13,652 bases of DNA from Spirochaetota bacterium. GTDB taxonomy: Bacteria > Spirochaetota > Leptospiria > Turneriellales > Turneriellaceae. The DNA lies in NCBI GenBank assembly GCA_029561505.1, contig JAKQXK010000669.1, positions 1 to 13,652 on the forward strand. The letters are read 5' to 3'. Each line of letters opens with the position of its first letter. Position 1 is the first letter of the stretch. A model generated the notes under the pieces. The model was given only the letters and a program-made list of their open reading frames with translations, did not search any database and was not told the origin of the DNA. Positions 1-6,131 of this stretch are shown here, one piece after another. The position numbers and the translations under genes are program-made.

Positions 1-1
1 T

Positions 2-772
2 GCGACGAATGCGTTCTCAGCACCCGTCGGTTGGCCAACCTCGGGCACCCTGAACAATATTGCGCAAGGCGCTGGGGCTTTTCGCATCGGCAACAGCGAC
101 CTTGTTCTGATCATCAACGGTAATAGCGCCACAACGCAGATTTTGAATCAGTCAACAGGCGCAATTGCTGCAGGGCCGGCTCTGCCTTGTTCTGTATTGT
201 CGGCGGGTTTTAATCTCAGAGTGCCGGTGCCGAATACCAGTGATGTGCGGCAGCTGATCTTTTGCGACGGTAACCAGTTTGCCGTTTTCGATCATGCCTC
301 TCAGACATTCAGCGGGCCTATCAGCTCAGTTGCAGGAGCAGGTCCTGGAATTCAAGGTTTCGTTTTGCCCTCGGGTGCGAACGCCGGCAGCGCAATGGTT
401 GTGCTCGGCAATTCGGCGCCGACGCCTTATATTTTCAACCCCACGGCAAACACGTTCACGGCGTCGGGCCTCAGTCTTTCGACCTGTGCGCCCGGTGGTG
501 TGAATACAGGTTCTCAATTGTTAGCTCTGACGAATGGTACCAACAGCGGGCGGTTTCTGATAATCGCGGGCAACACTTCAACCAGCAGCTGTCTGGTTGA
601 TCCCGTTGCGAACACCATATCCGCAGGCCCAATTGTCTCTGCGGGCGTATCGCCGGCCCACGAGGTCACACAAGGCTCTTTCGCCTTTCGAACCAATGGT
701 GGCCTTTACCCAACCGCATTTATCGTCGCCTCGGGTGCAAACAAGAACGTGTGGAACGCCTACGTACCTTAA
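2..772 (+). CDS. Kelch/beta-propeller-like repeat protein, C-terminal part (5' end outside window)
   Basis: The frame is open from the window's left edge to a TAA at 770-772, giving the last 256 residues of a longer protein. The visible part shows about five loosely conserved repeats of roughly 45 residues. Each has a hydrophobic strand followed by a G-N/G-D turn (LVLIINGNS, LIFCDGNQ, VVLGNSA, FLIIAGNTS, FIVASGAN), then a short strand with F/V-x-P/H-x-x-N/Q-T-F/I and G-P. This is the spacing of kelch-like beta-propeller blades. Composition is rich in Ser, Thr, Gly, Asn and Ala with few charged residues, typical of exported or surface proteins. Single Cys residues recur in several repeats (ALPCS, FCDG, STCAP, SSCLV), so disulfides are possible. 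No signal peptide can be seen because the start is missing. Substrate or partner is unknown. The fold is inferred from repeat pattern only; another beta-rich repeat fold is possible. Its last 22 bases overlap the proposed start of the next gene. Confidence 0.72.
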   Translation, partial: ATNAFSAPVGWPTSGTLNNIAQGAGAFRIGNSDLVLIINGNSATTQILNQSTGAIAAGPALPCSVLSAGFNLRVPVPNTSDVRQLIFCDGNQFAVFDHASQTFSGPISSVAGAGPGIQGFVLPSGANAGSAMVVLGNSAPTPYIFNPTANTFTASGLSLSTCAPGGVNTGSQLLALTNGTNSGRFLIIAGNTSTSSCLVDPVANTISAGPIVSAGVSPAHEVTQGSFAFRTNGGLYPTAFIVASGANKNVWNAYVP

Positions 773-1875
773 AAGCTGCGTTGGCTTTGGCGGTTCTAGC
801 CCGTGTTTTGTTTTTGGCGATGCCGCCTTTTTCAACCGACACGGGCCGCTTTCTTGCCGACGGCCAAACGCTGCTTGAAGGTAGAAATCCTTATAACAGC
901 CCGCCGCCGGTGGTGATCGAATATGCGCACCTGCGCTCATTCTACCCGCCGCTGCAAGAGGTGTTTTTTGCCGGCGTTGCCTTTATTCACCCGTCGGCCT
1001 TTGCTTTGAAACTGTGTGGCGGGTTTGCTGAACTCGCGTTCGTGCTGTGGTTTCTCTATCGCAAGCGCCGCCGCCCGCTTTCGCGCTGGCTCGTTGCCTT
1101 TTTGCTTTTTAATCCACTGAGTATTCACGAGATTTGGCGCGAGGGGCATCTCGATCACATCGCCGCTTTCTTTCTGTATTTCGCAGTCGGCGCGATTCGG
1201 CCGCGACTCGCAGCGCCCGCGGCAGCGGTGCGTGCGTATGGTTTCGCGGCGCTCAGCATCGCCTGGAAATTTGTCGGAGTTATCGCTTGCCTGTGGCAAT
1301 ACCGCACTCGGGCAGCGTCGCCGCTGCAGCGTGTCGTGCGAGTTCTGCTTTCGCCGTTTACTCTTTTCAGCCTCATCTTTTTCGCGCTGCAGCTTGCACC
1401 AGCTTTTCTCTTCACACCATTCGCCGAACGCGGCCTGACCGTCTATGCCAACTATTGGCACCACGGCAACGGCATAGTGCACGCCCTCGCGGCGCTCGGG
1501 TTTTCGGCACCGCACGCGGTTTGGCTGATACAAAGAGGCATTCTGGCTTTCGGGCTTGTTCTCGTGGTTCTCTACACAATGCGAATTCTGACCTTCAGCA
1601 ACGCCTACCATCTGGCGCTCGGCAGCCTTGTGGTGTTTTTCCCGGTGCAGCACCCTTGGTACTATTTTCTGCTGTTTCCTGCGATTCTGCTATCGCCAGG
1701 CTGGCGAACCCTTTTCATGATCATATGTACGCTCGCGCCGCTGAGCTATCTGGGTTATGTCGATGGGGTGAAGTCATTGGGGTTTGTGATCGTTACAACC
1801 GCGTGGCTTATTGGGGTGTATAAGATATTGGCCGGGAATCAGGTTGTTCAAAGGCATACCGCTCATCGGCTTTGA
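751..1875 (+). CDS. Polytopic GT-C-fold glycosyltransferase (GT87/DUF2029 or MptB-like)
   Basis: A 374-residue, multi-span membrane protein probably transferring a sugar from a polyprenyl-phosphate donor on the outer face of the cytoplasmic membrane. The N-terminal hydrophobic span (about residues 8-25) is followed by a periplasmic loop with Asp30 in STDTGRF and D37-G, then G-x-NPY (NPY 46-48) and YPPL (65-68). This is the usual GT-C layout, in which an early loop acidic residue is catalytic. Further on, NPL-x-I-x-E with GHLD (121-135) and HPWYY (291-295) match the N-P-L...G-H-x-D and P-W-Y blocks I associate with polyprenol-dependent mannosyltransferases. The acceptor and sugar cannot be read from sequence. 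The GTG at 751 is chosen because it keeps the first span; it overlaps the upstream gene by 22 bases and has only a weak AAGAA upstream. TTG codons at 781 or 787 are alternatives. The ATG at 820 would remove the first span. Confidence 0.8.
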   Translation: MERLRTLKAALALAVLARVLFLAMPPFSTDTGRFLADGQTLLEGRNPYNSPPPVVIEYAHLRSFYPPLQEVFFAGVAFIHPSAFALKLCGGFAELAFVLWFLYRKRRRPLSRWLVAFLLFNPLSIHEIWREGHLDHIAAFFLYFAVGAIRPRLAAPAAAVRAYGFAALSIAWKFVGVIACLWQYRTRAASPLQRVVRVLLSPFTLFSLIFFALQLAPAFLFTPFAERGLTVYANYWHHGNGIVHALAALGFSAPHAVWLIQRGILAFGLVLVVLYTMRILTFSNAYHLALGSLVVFFPVQHPWYYFLLFPAILLSPGWRTLFMIICTLAPLSYLGYVDGVKSLGFVIVTTAWLIGVYKILAGNQVVQRHTAHRL

Positions 1876-1921
1876 ATCACTTTACCATATATTCACTCTA
1901 CCGGCAGCGTAACGCCGTCGC

Positions 1922-2809
1922 ATGCGCCAGCTGATTAAACTATTACTTCTGGGCTGTCTGGTATTTACCCTACACGCCGAAGGTAACGATCGCTATTTTT
2001 TTTACAAAGCCACGAAAGGCAACGCGGTCTTTTACCTTCTGGGTTCAATGCATATGGGCAAACCCGACGATGCCGATTATCCGGCGAAAGTATATGCCGC
2101 GTTGAGCGAGAGCGGCAGGTTCATTCTCGAGGGAGAGGTGCGCAAAGAGAAAATCCGCACCCCTGACCTGAGCCTCACCTACATGCCCGCAGGCAAAACG
2201 ATCAGGCAATACCTCACAAAAGACGAAAACGTGCAGTACAATAAGATGGGGGCAGCTCTCGGCATCGACCTTGCTTTGTTTGACAGGTACCAGCCTTGGT
2301 TCATCGAATTCATGTTTGGTTACCGGCTTGCGTTTAACGCTGGTTTTGTACTGGAGTACGGTACCGAGCACCGGCTGCTGCGTTACATCCACCGGAATTT
2401 CGAGAAAACAAAGCGGCCCGTTATCTTTACCCTTGAAGGTAACGACGAGGTATTGCGCTCTATGCACCAGCTCAAGATGAAAGAGCAGTTGCAGCGCTTC
2501 AGGGCGTTTCTTGCATATTCAGACCGCGTTGGCACGAGTAATGTGCTTGAGATGCAGAAATACTGGCGCGAGGGTAATGATGCGAATGTGCTCAAAATTT
2601 TTCATTATTACGACACGAAAGATACGGCGAGTGCCAAATACTCTCAGGTTCTGCTCTATGACCGCAACGCACGCATGGCTGAAAGACTCAATCTCATCGC
2701 CCGCTACGAAGGCACCAGTTTTGTCGTGACGGGCGCCTTGCATCTCATCGGGCCACAGAATATTCTCGAACACCTCAGGCTCGCGGGCTTCAAAATAGAA
2801 CGCCTATGA
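1922..2809 (+). CDS. TraB/GumN family protein, exported
   Basis: A 295-residue protein of the TraB/GumN (PF01963) family. The family has two conserved GxxH motifs and is related to Tiki-type metalloproteases; bacterial members are mostly uncharacterised. The first motif is L-L-GSMH-M-G (GSMH 41-44) and the second V-V-T-GALH-L-I-G (GALH 271-274) near the C-terminus, the usual family positions. Other family landmarks are FILEGE, QPWF, GTEHRLL and LLYDRNARMAERL. The N-terminus (K6, then LLLLGCLVFTL, then HA before E20) reads as a Sec signal peptide with cleavage after Ala19. Cys12 gives a lipobox-like LLGC, but the hydrophobic stretch before it is too short for a convincing lipoprotein. The start is the ATG at 1922; no Shine-Dalgarno is visible. 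The stop overlaps the next start as ATGA, so the two genes are very likely co-transcribed and translationally coupled. Peptidase activity is inference from family only. Confidence 0.88.
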   Translation: MRQLIKLLLLGCLVFTLHAEGNDRYFFYKATKGNAVFYLLGSMHMGKPDDADYPAKVYAALSESGRFILEGEVRKEKIRTPDLSLTYMPAGKTIRQYLTKDENVQYNKMGAALGIDLALFDRYQPWFIEFMFGYRLAFNAGFVLEYGTEHRLLRYIHRNFEKTKRPVIFTLEGNDEVLRSMHQLKMKEQLQRFRAFLAYSDRVGTSNVLEMQKYWREGNDANVLKIFHYYDTKDTASAKYSQVLLYDRNARMAERLNLIARYEGTSFVVTGALHLIGPQNILEHLRLAGFKIERL

Positions 2810-3711
2810 AAAAATGGGGATGCGATAAGTGCGACGGCCTTGGTTACCGCACACAGGCTCAGCTGACTCACAAACGTGCCTCGCGCGTGCTCGAACTTTG
2901 CGACTGCGTTGAAGCGCTGTGCCGCGTCTGCCCCGGTGACCAGACGAACCCTTATGTTTACCTCGACGAAAAGACGCGCCGAATTCTGCCCTGCGAATGC
3001 AAACCGCCGCGCGACACACTGTCGCGTGTGCGCGACCTGTTCAACCAGTCCAATATTCCGCAGAAATACAAATTCGCGAGGCTGAGTGAATTTAATCTGC
3101 AGCCATCGTATCCGAACCCAACGAGGTCACCTGAACTCGAGGCCGCTCGTCGGCAGGCAACGATTGCGCTTACCGCTGCTTTTGACCGCGCACGCCTCTT
3201 TATCGAAGCACAGAAGAAACTGACAGAAGCGGCGAGATCGGTCGTGCCTTCAGACCTGAAGGGGCTCTTGCTGATCGGCCCGCCGGGTACCGGAAAGTCA
3301 CTGCTCGCGGCGATGATCTTGAACGAGCTCATTCTGGTGCAGAAACGAACCTGCAGGTATATCAAGATATCGCGCGACTTCTTTCAGCAGCTGCGCGCCA
3401 CCTTCAATAACGATTCCGGAACTTACGGCCGAACCGATTCGGTTTTTAATGAAATTGCGAGGCAAGACGTACTGGTGATCGACGATTTTGGCATTCAGTC
3501 AGACAGCGAATGGGAGCAGCGTATGCTCTACGACCTCGTGGACGCGCGCTATGAAAGCGAGCTGCCCACGATAATTACGTCTAACATCGATCTTGATGCT
3601 GTGCGCAACCTGTTCAAGGGCCGCATTTACTCTCGTTTCACCGAAATGTTGCATACCGTCGAATTCTTTAACGTGCGCGATTATCGGCAAGATATACACA
3701 GCAACAGCTAA
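2806..3711 (+). CDS. DnaC/DnaI-type AAA+ ATPase with Cys-rich N-terminus (putative helicase loader)
   Basis: A 301-residue cytoplasmic AAA+ protein of the DnaC/DnaI/IstB group. Visible motifs are Walker A GPPGTGKS (158-165), Walker B VLVIDDFG (Asp226, Asp227), sensor-1 TSN (258-260), and the arginine-finger block GRIYSRFTEM with Arg273 and Arg277. A segment SNIPQKYKFARLSEF before the ATPase core is typical of DnaC/DnaI loaders. The first 65 residues hold eight Cys in four pairs: C6/C9, C32/C34, C39/C42 and C63/C65. The first pair sits in C-D-K-C-D-G-L-G, an exact DnaJ-type CxxCxGxG. Two zinc sites are therefore likely. DnaI of Bacillus also has an N-terminal Zn domain that binds the helicase, so a helicase-loading role is a reasonable inference. 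There is no transposase gene nearby, which argues against IstB. The ATG overlaps the TraB/GumN stop (ATGA) and no Shine-Dalgarno is seen, suggesting coupled translation. Confidence 0.85.
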   Translation: MKKWGCDKCDGLGYRTQAQLTHKRASRVLELCDCVEALCRVCPGDQTNPYVYLDEKTRRILPCECKPPRDTLSRVRDLFNQSNIPQKYKFARLSEFNLQPSYPNPTRSPELEAARRQATIALTAAFDRARLFIEAQKKLTEAARSVVPSDLKGLLLIGPPGTGKSLLAAMILNELILVQKRTCRYIKISRDFFQQLRATFNNDSGTYGRTDSVFNEIARQDVLVIDDFGIQSDSEWEQRMLYDLVDARYESELPTIITSNIDLDAVRNLFKGRIYSRFTEMLHTVEFFNVRDYRQDIHSNS

Positions 3712-3723
3712 GCCGGTACCGGC
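3712..3723. repeat. 12-bp perfect palindrome GCCGGTACCGGC
   Basis: The palindrome begins immediately after the stop codon of the AAA+ ATPase gene. The identical 12-mer recurs at 13564-13575 inside the giant membrane-protein gene. It could contribute to 3'-end folding of the upstream transcript. It has no loop, so it is a poor RNA hairpin unless the central four bases stay unpaired. Confidence 0.5.
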
Positions 3724-3737
3724 CTGAGGAAAGATTG

Positions 3738-3763
3738 GCGCATGCAGCTGAAGCTGCATGCGC
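3738..3763. terminator. Hairpin between convergent genes (possible bidirectional terminator)
   Basis: GCGCATGCAGC (3738-3748) and GCTGCATGCGC (3753-3763) are perfect complements flanking a TGAA loop, an 11-bp G+C-rich stem. It lies in the 62-base gap between the stop of the AAA+ gene (+) and the stop of the DUF2892 gene (-), where transcripts from both sides must end. No U-run follows on the + strand (ATGGGTCAAATT). On the - strand a short T-rich AATCTTTCC follows. The hairpin is certain from sequence; intrinsic termination is less so. Confidence 0.6.
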
Positions 3764-3773
3764 ATGGGTCAAA

Positions 3774-3980
3774 TTATGTGGCTTTGCCGCGCGTTGACAG
3801 ACCAAATGGCAGGTACAACGGACAGAAAGACATGAGGCTGGTCAAAATGAATATCGCCGCCAGCGCCCCGAGAATGATTGCGGCCGTGCCGGTAATCTGT
3901 TCGGTGAAATAGAGTACCGCGATGACGACTGCCACCAGTACCCTGACGACGCGGTCGATTGTTCCCATATTTGGTTTCAT
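3774..3980 (-). CDS. DUF2892 / YgaP-like two-span membrane protein
   Basis: A 68-residue inner-membrane protein of the DUF2892 type, the same fold as the membrane part of YgaP. It begins MKPNMGTIDRVVRV, the characteristic family opening (N-M-G-x-x-D-R). Two spans follow (about 12-26 and 32-50), and it ends with S-F-CPLYLPFGLST, matching the family's conserved C-P-x-Y-x-x-x-G-x-S-T block with Cys53. The start at 3980 is fixed by a strong Shine-Dalgarno AGGAGC (complement of 3986-3991), 5 bases upstream. The frame runs open further upstream to about 4106, but that extension crosses another gene and lacks family similarity. It is the third gene of a probable operon behind the Crp/Fnr regulator. 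Molecular function is unknown. Family members often lie beside redox or sulfur-stress genes, which is contextual inference only. Confidence 0.88.
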   Translation of the reverse strand: MKPNMGTIDRVVRVLVAVVIAVLYFTEQITGTAAIILGALAAIFILTSLMSFCPLYLPFGLSTRGKAT

Positions 3981-3985
3981 ATTAA

Positions 3986-3991
3986 GCTCCT
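3986..3991 (-). promoter_or_regulatory. Strong ribosome binding site deciding the DUF2892 start
   Basis: On the - strand the sequence reads AGGAGC, followed by five bases (TTAAT) and ATG at 3980. It begins directly after the stop codon (3992-3994) of the upstream small gene, consistent with coupled translation. It rules out the longer upstream reading of the frame. Confidence 0.85.
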
Positions 3992-4090
3992 TTACGAAAG
4001 ATATTTCACCAGCAGCACCACCCCAGTGATGATGCCGGTGCACAGTAGGCAGACTGCGAGCAGTTTGAAAATCTTCACCCGTGTCTCCAT
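3992..4090 (-). CDS. 32-residue single-span membrane microprotein
   Basis: A short frame from ATG at 4090 to TAA at 3992-3994 encodes 32 residues: a basic start METRVK, then one continuous hydrophobic segment (about residues 7-28, with LLAVCLLCTGIITG inside it), ending in V-K-Y-L-S. A charged N-terminus and a single span ending near the C-terminus is the design of real membrane microproteins. It fills the space between the Crp/Fnr gene (39 bases upstream) and the DUF2892 gene, whose Shine-Dalgarno starts right at its stop codon. An AGG lies about 8 bases before the ATG, a weak ribosome site. Two Cys (13 and 16 by my count) lie inside the span. I recognise no family, and the function is unknown. 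It could be chance coding, but its fit in the operon and hydrophobicity make it credible. Confidence 0.55.
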   Translation of the reverse strand: METRVKIFKLLAVCLLCTGIITGVVLLVKYLS

Positions 4091-4124
4091 GCCTGTAACC
4101 TAGCACACATTCAGTGCTTTGTCT

Positions 4125-4137
4125 GTGACTTAGTCAC
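4125..4137. promoter_or_regulatory. Palindrome GTGAC-TTA-GTCAC, candidate Crp/Fnr-type operator
   Basis: A perfect inverted repeat overlaps the stop codon of the Crp/Fnr gene and ends 35 bases upstream of the ATG of the 32-residue gene. The half-sites GTGA...TCAC equal those of E. coli CRP, preceded by T (TGTGA), but the spacer between them is 5 rather than 6 bases. The regulator encoded next to it has a CRP-like recognition helix (R189-E190...R194), so it may bind here to control an internal promoter. Binding is inference; the palindrome is directly visible. Confidence 0.4.
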
Positions 4138-4822
4138 CGCCAGGCAGTGTTTTTTGCCCTGAAAGCGCGGCCATATTTACCAGCTTGATGCTGCCGCGCG
4201 TCAGGGTGACAATGCCCTGTTCTTCGAGCGAGCGCAACACCCGCGTCACGACCTCGCGCGCCGTACCCAGCTCGTTTGCGATTTCCTGATGTGTGACTTG
4301 CAGCTCACTCTGCCCTGTTTCACGCCAGCGCTGCGCCAGAAATTGCGCGACGCGTTCGTCCATACGTGCGAAGGCAATATCAGACAGCACCGAGATGACC
4401 GAAATCAGGCGGCTCGCTGCGACTTCAAAAATATATTTCTGCCAGAAGGGAAATTTATCCCGCCAGCGTTGCATGGCCGTTGCCGGCACCATTAAAGCCT
4501 CGCTGTATTCTTCGGCCCTTGCCGTTGCGGGAAACAACTGGTTGAGAAAAATGCAATTCATCGTTAAAAAGCAGCTTTCGCCCCGACTAATGTGGTAAAG
4601 GGTTACTTCGCGGCCCGAGCTGTGCGTGCGATAGACGCGCAGGTCACCCGAAAGAACGATCGGCAGGTATTGGCAGAGGTCGTCTTCGTGCAGAATTTGC
4701 TGTCCTTTTTGAAAGGCCAGTTTGAGCGAGTGATTCTTCAGATCTGTGATAAATTCTTGCGGGGCTGCCTGCATGAATGGCAGCGCAACCGAAATTTCGC
4801 GCAAAACGTCTTCGTCGATCAT
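4130..4822 (-). CDS. Crp/Fnr-family transcriptional regulator
   Basis: A 230-residue cytoplasmic DNA-binding regulator. An N-terminal cyclic-nucleotide-binding-type beta-roll (about 20-120) is followed by a dimerisation helix (about 125-160) and a winged helix-turn-helix (T177-HQEIANELGTAREVVTR, recognition helix about 187-198). The recognition helix holds R189-E190 and R194, spaced as R180-E181-R185 of CRP, so a GTGA-type half-site is expected. There is no N-terminal Fe-S Cys cluster as in FNR. Cys are at 50, 84 and 90; G-E-S-C84-x-L-T-x-x-C90 is a Cys pair in the sensor domain that I recall from a subgroup of Crp/Fnr proteins and that could respond to redox state. The cAMP phosphate-binding R-S/T pair is not evident, so the ligand is unknown. 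The ATG at 4822 is preceded by a weak GTGAG. The gene heads a likely operon with the microprotein and DUF2892 genes, and is divergent from the acyl-CoA dehydrogenase gene. Confidence 0.92.
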   Translation of the reverse strand: MIDEDVLREISVALPFMQAAPQEFITDLKNHSLKLAFQKGQQILHEDDLCQYLPIVLSGDLRVYRTHSSGREVTLYHISRGESCFLTMNCIFLNQLFPATARAEEYSEALMVPATAMQRWRDKFPFWQKYIFEVAASRLISVISVLSDIAFARMDERVAQFLAQRWRETGQSELQVTHQEIANELGTAREVVTRVLRSLEEQGIVTLTRGSIKLVNMAALSGQKTLPGGD

Positions 4823-4940
4823 TGCTCACGGCCGTACAGCTGATGCCACCGGCAAAGCACTTTTGATCCCTGCTCAGAATGTACGGCGTCGAAGGGGTAA
4901 ACGCTTTACGGCCTAACGCGTCGAAGAATATCGACGCGTT
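4823..4940. other. Divergent intergenic control region
   Basis: This 118-base gap must hold the promoters of both the Crp/Fnr operon (-) and the acyl-CoA dehydrogenase gene (+). It contains a small inverted repeat GTAAA-CGC-TTTAC at 4897-4909 and the long inverted repeat at 4915-4940. CGTCGAAG occurs twice (4887-4894 and 4919-4926). I could not identify a convincing -35/-10 pair on either strand. Confidence 0.6.
4915..4940. promoter_or_regulatory. 10-bp perfect inverted repeat abutting the acyl-CoA dehydrogenase ATG
   Basis: AACGCGTCGA (4915-4924) and TCGACGCGTT (4931-4940) are exact reverse complements separated by AGAATA. The right arm ends at the base before the ATG. The pairing extends by one base each side (T4914 with A4941 of the start codon), making 11 bp. 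It could be an operator for a dimeric repressor of TetR type, common for fatty-acid genes, or an RNA hairpin masking the initiation site. There is no Shine-Dalgarno in front of this ATG. Which mechanism applies cannot be told from sequence. Confidence 0.65.
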
Positions 4941-6122
4941 ATGAGCACACACAAAGGTCTGTTGGATTTTACCCTCTCTGACGAGCTCGTCGAAGTCGGC
5001 GAGCTGATTCGCAATATCTGCGAAAAAGAAATCGTACCGCGCCGTGCGGCCCTCGACGAAAAAGAAGAGTATCCGTTTGAGATTTTTGCTAAATTTAAAG
5101 AAGCCGGCCTGCCGGGCATCATGTACGACGCCGAATATGGCGGCATGGGCGCAGACCTTTTTGCTTCAATCGTGTTTTCTGAAATTGTCAGCGAATATTG
5201 CCTCGGTGTCAACACGGCAATTTCTGCCACAAAACTCGGCGCCCTGCCGATCGAGCACGGCGGTACCGAAGAACAGAAGAAGAAATACCTGAGCGCTTTT
5301 GCGAGCGGCGACAAAATCGGCGCGTTCGGCCTCACAGAGCCCAATGCCGGTTCAGACGTGCCAAACCTTTCTACCACCGCGGTCAAAAAAGGCGACCGCT
5401 ATATTCTCAACGGCACCAAACAGTGGATCTCAAACGCAGGGGTGGCTGACGTCTACACCATCTTCGCGCTCACCGACAAATCAAAAGGTCCGCGCGGTAT
5501 GTCGTGCTTCATTCTTGAAAAGGGAGCCAAGGGCCTGTCTTATGGCAAACTCGAGCAGAAAATGGGCATTCGCTGCTCGCACACCCGTCAGGTAATTATG
5601 GAAGACGTCGAAGTGCCTGAAGAGAACCTCGTGGGTCTGAAGCCTAACCGTGGTTTTATTCACGCGTTTCAAACTTTGAGCTCATCGCGCCCCGCGGTGG
5701 CAGCTTCGGCGGTAGGGCTTGCAACCGGCGCCTACAAAGAAGCGGTGAAATACGCGCGGCAGCGCGAACAGTTCGGTAAGAACATCATCAACTTTCAGGC
5801 AGTGCAACACATGCTCGCCGACATGGCGACGCGCATCGAGCAGGCGCGCCTCATCACTTACCGCGCGGCGAAGTATGCAATGGCCGGCCACCCAGAAGCG
5901 GCAAAATTCTCGGCAATGGCGAAGTATGCAGCTTCTGAAACTGCGGTTGCAGTCGCCAACGACGCACTGCAGCTGCACGGTGGTTATGGTTTCACAAAAG
6001 ATTACCCGATCGAAAAAATGTACCGCGATGCGAAGATTCTGACCATCTACGAAGGCACGAGCCAGATTCAGAAAAACGAGATCGGTGCGTATATCATCAA
6101 AGAATCGGCGAATTTGAAATAG
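4941..6122 (+). CDS. Acyl-CoA dehydrogenase (FAD-dependent)
   Basis: A 393-residue cytoplasmic flavoenzyme that introduces the trans-2 double bond into acyl-CoA in beta-oxidation or amino-acid degradation, passing electrons to electron-transfer flavoprotein. All family blocks are in order: FAD/substrate motif LTEPNAGSD (131-139), QWISNAG (161-167), GIRCSHT and EDVEVPEENLVG, FAD-contact R-Q-R-E-Q-F-G (273-279), LQLHGGYG (343-350), and Y-EGTSQIQ with the catalytic base Glu371. That position is as in medium- and short-chain enzymes, not the shifted site of isovaleryl- and long-chain enzymes. Length is normal. Chain-length preference cannot be fixed; the overall look is of the short/branched-chain group. 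The start is the ATG at 4941, directly after a long inverted repeat and without a Shine-Dalgarno. It is transcribed alone: divergent from the Crp/Fnr operon and convergent with recF. No ETF or thiolase gene is nearby. Confidence 0.96.
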   Translation: MSTHKGLLDFTLSDELVEVGELIRNICEKEIVPRRAALDEKEEYPFEIFAKFKEAGLPGIMYDAEYGGMGADLFASIVFSEIVSEYCLGVNTAISATKLGALPIEHGGTEEQKKKYLSAFASGDKIGAFGLTEPNAGSDVPNLSTTAVKKGDRYILNGTKQWISNAGVADVYTIFALTDKSKGPRGMSCFILEKGAKGLSYGKLEQKMGIRCSHTRQVIMEDVEVPEENLVGLKPNRGFIHAFQTLSSSRPAVAASAVGLATGAYKEAVKYARQREQFGKNIINFQAVQHMLADMATRIEQARLITYRAAKYAMAGHPEAAKFSAMAKYAASETAVAVANDALQLHGGYGFTKDYPIEKMYRDAKILTIYEGTSQIQKNEIGAYIIKESANLK

Positions 6123-6131
6123 TCGCCACCC

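Noticed and set aside
937..1653. 238-codon frame on the - strand
   Set aside because: It is antisense to the glycosyltransferase gene, with a low-complexity, Arg/Lys/Gln-rich product and no family features. It is a shadow of the G+C-rich coding strand.
1134..1823. 229-codon + strand frame within the glycosyltransferase
   Set aside because: It is an alternative frame of a well-supported gene; its Arg/Ser/Ala-rich product has no recognisable motif.
1876..1921. Promoter from TTGAAT (1872-1877) and TATATT (1888-1893)
   Set aside because: The spacer is only 10 bases, too short for a sigma-70 type promoter.
2806..3711. IstB helper ATPase of an insertion sequence
   Set aside because: No IstA-type transposase or terminal inverted repeats are nearby. 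The N-terminal Cys-rich domain and loader-type linker fit DnaC/DnaI better.
3981..4106. N-terminal extension of the DUF2892 frame upstream of 3980
   Set aside because: The strong AGGAGC site and the canonical family start at 3980 show that the extension is not translated. The region instead holds the 32-residue frame.
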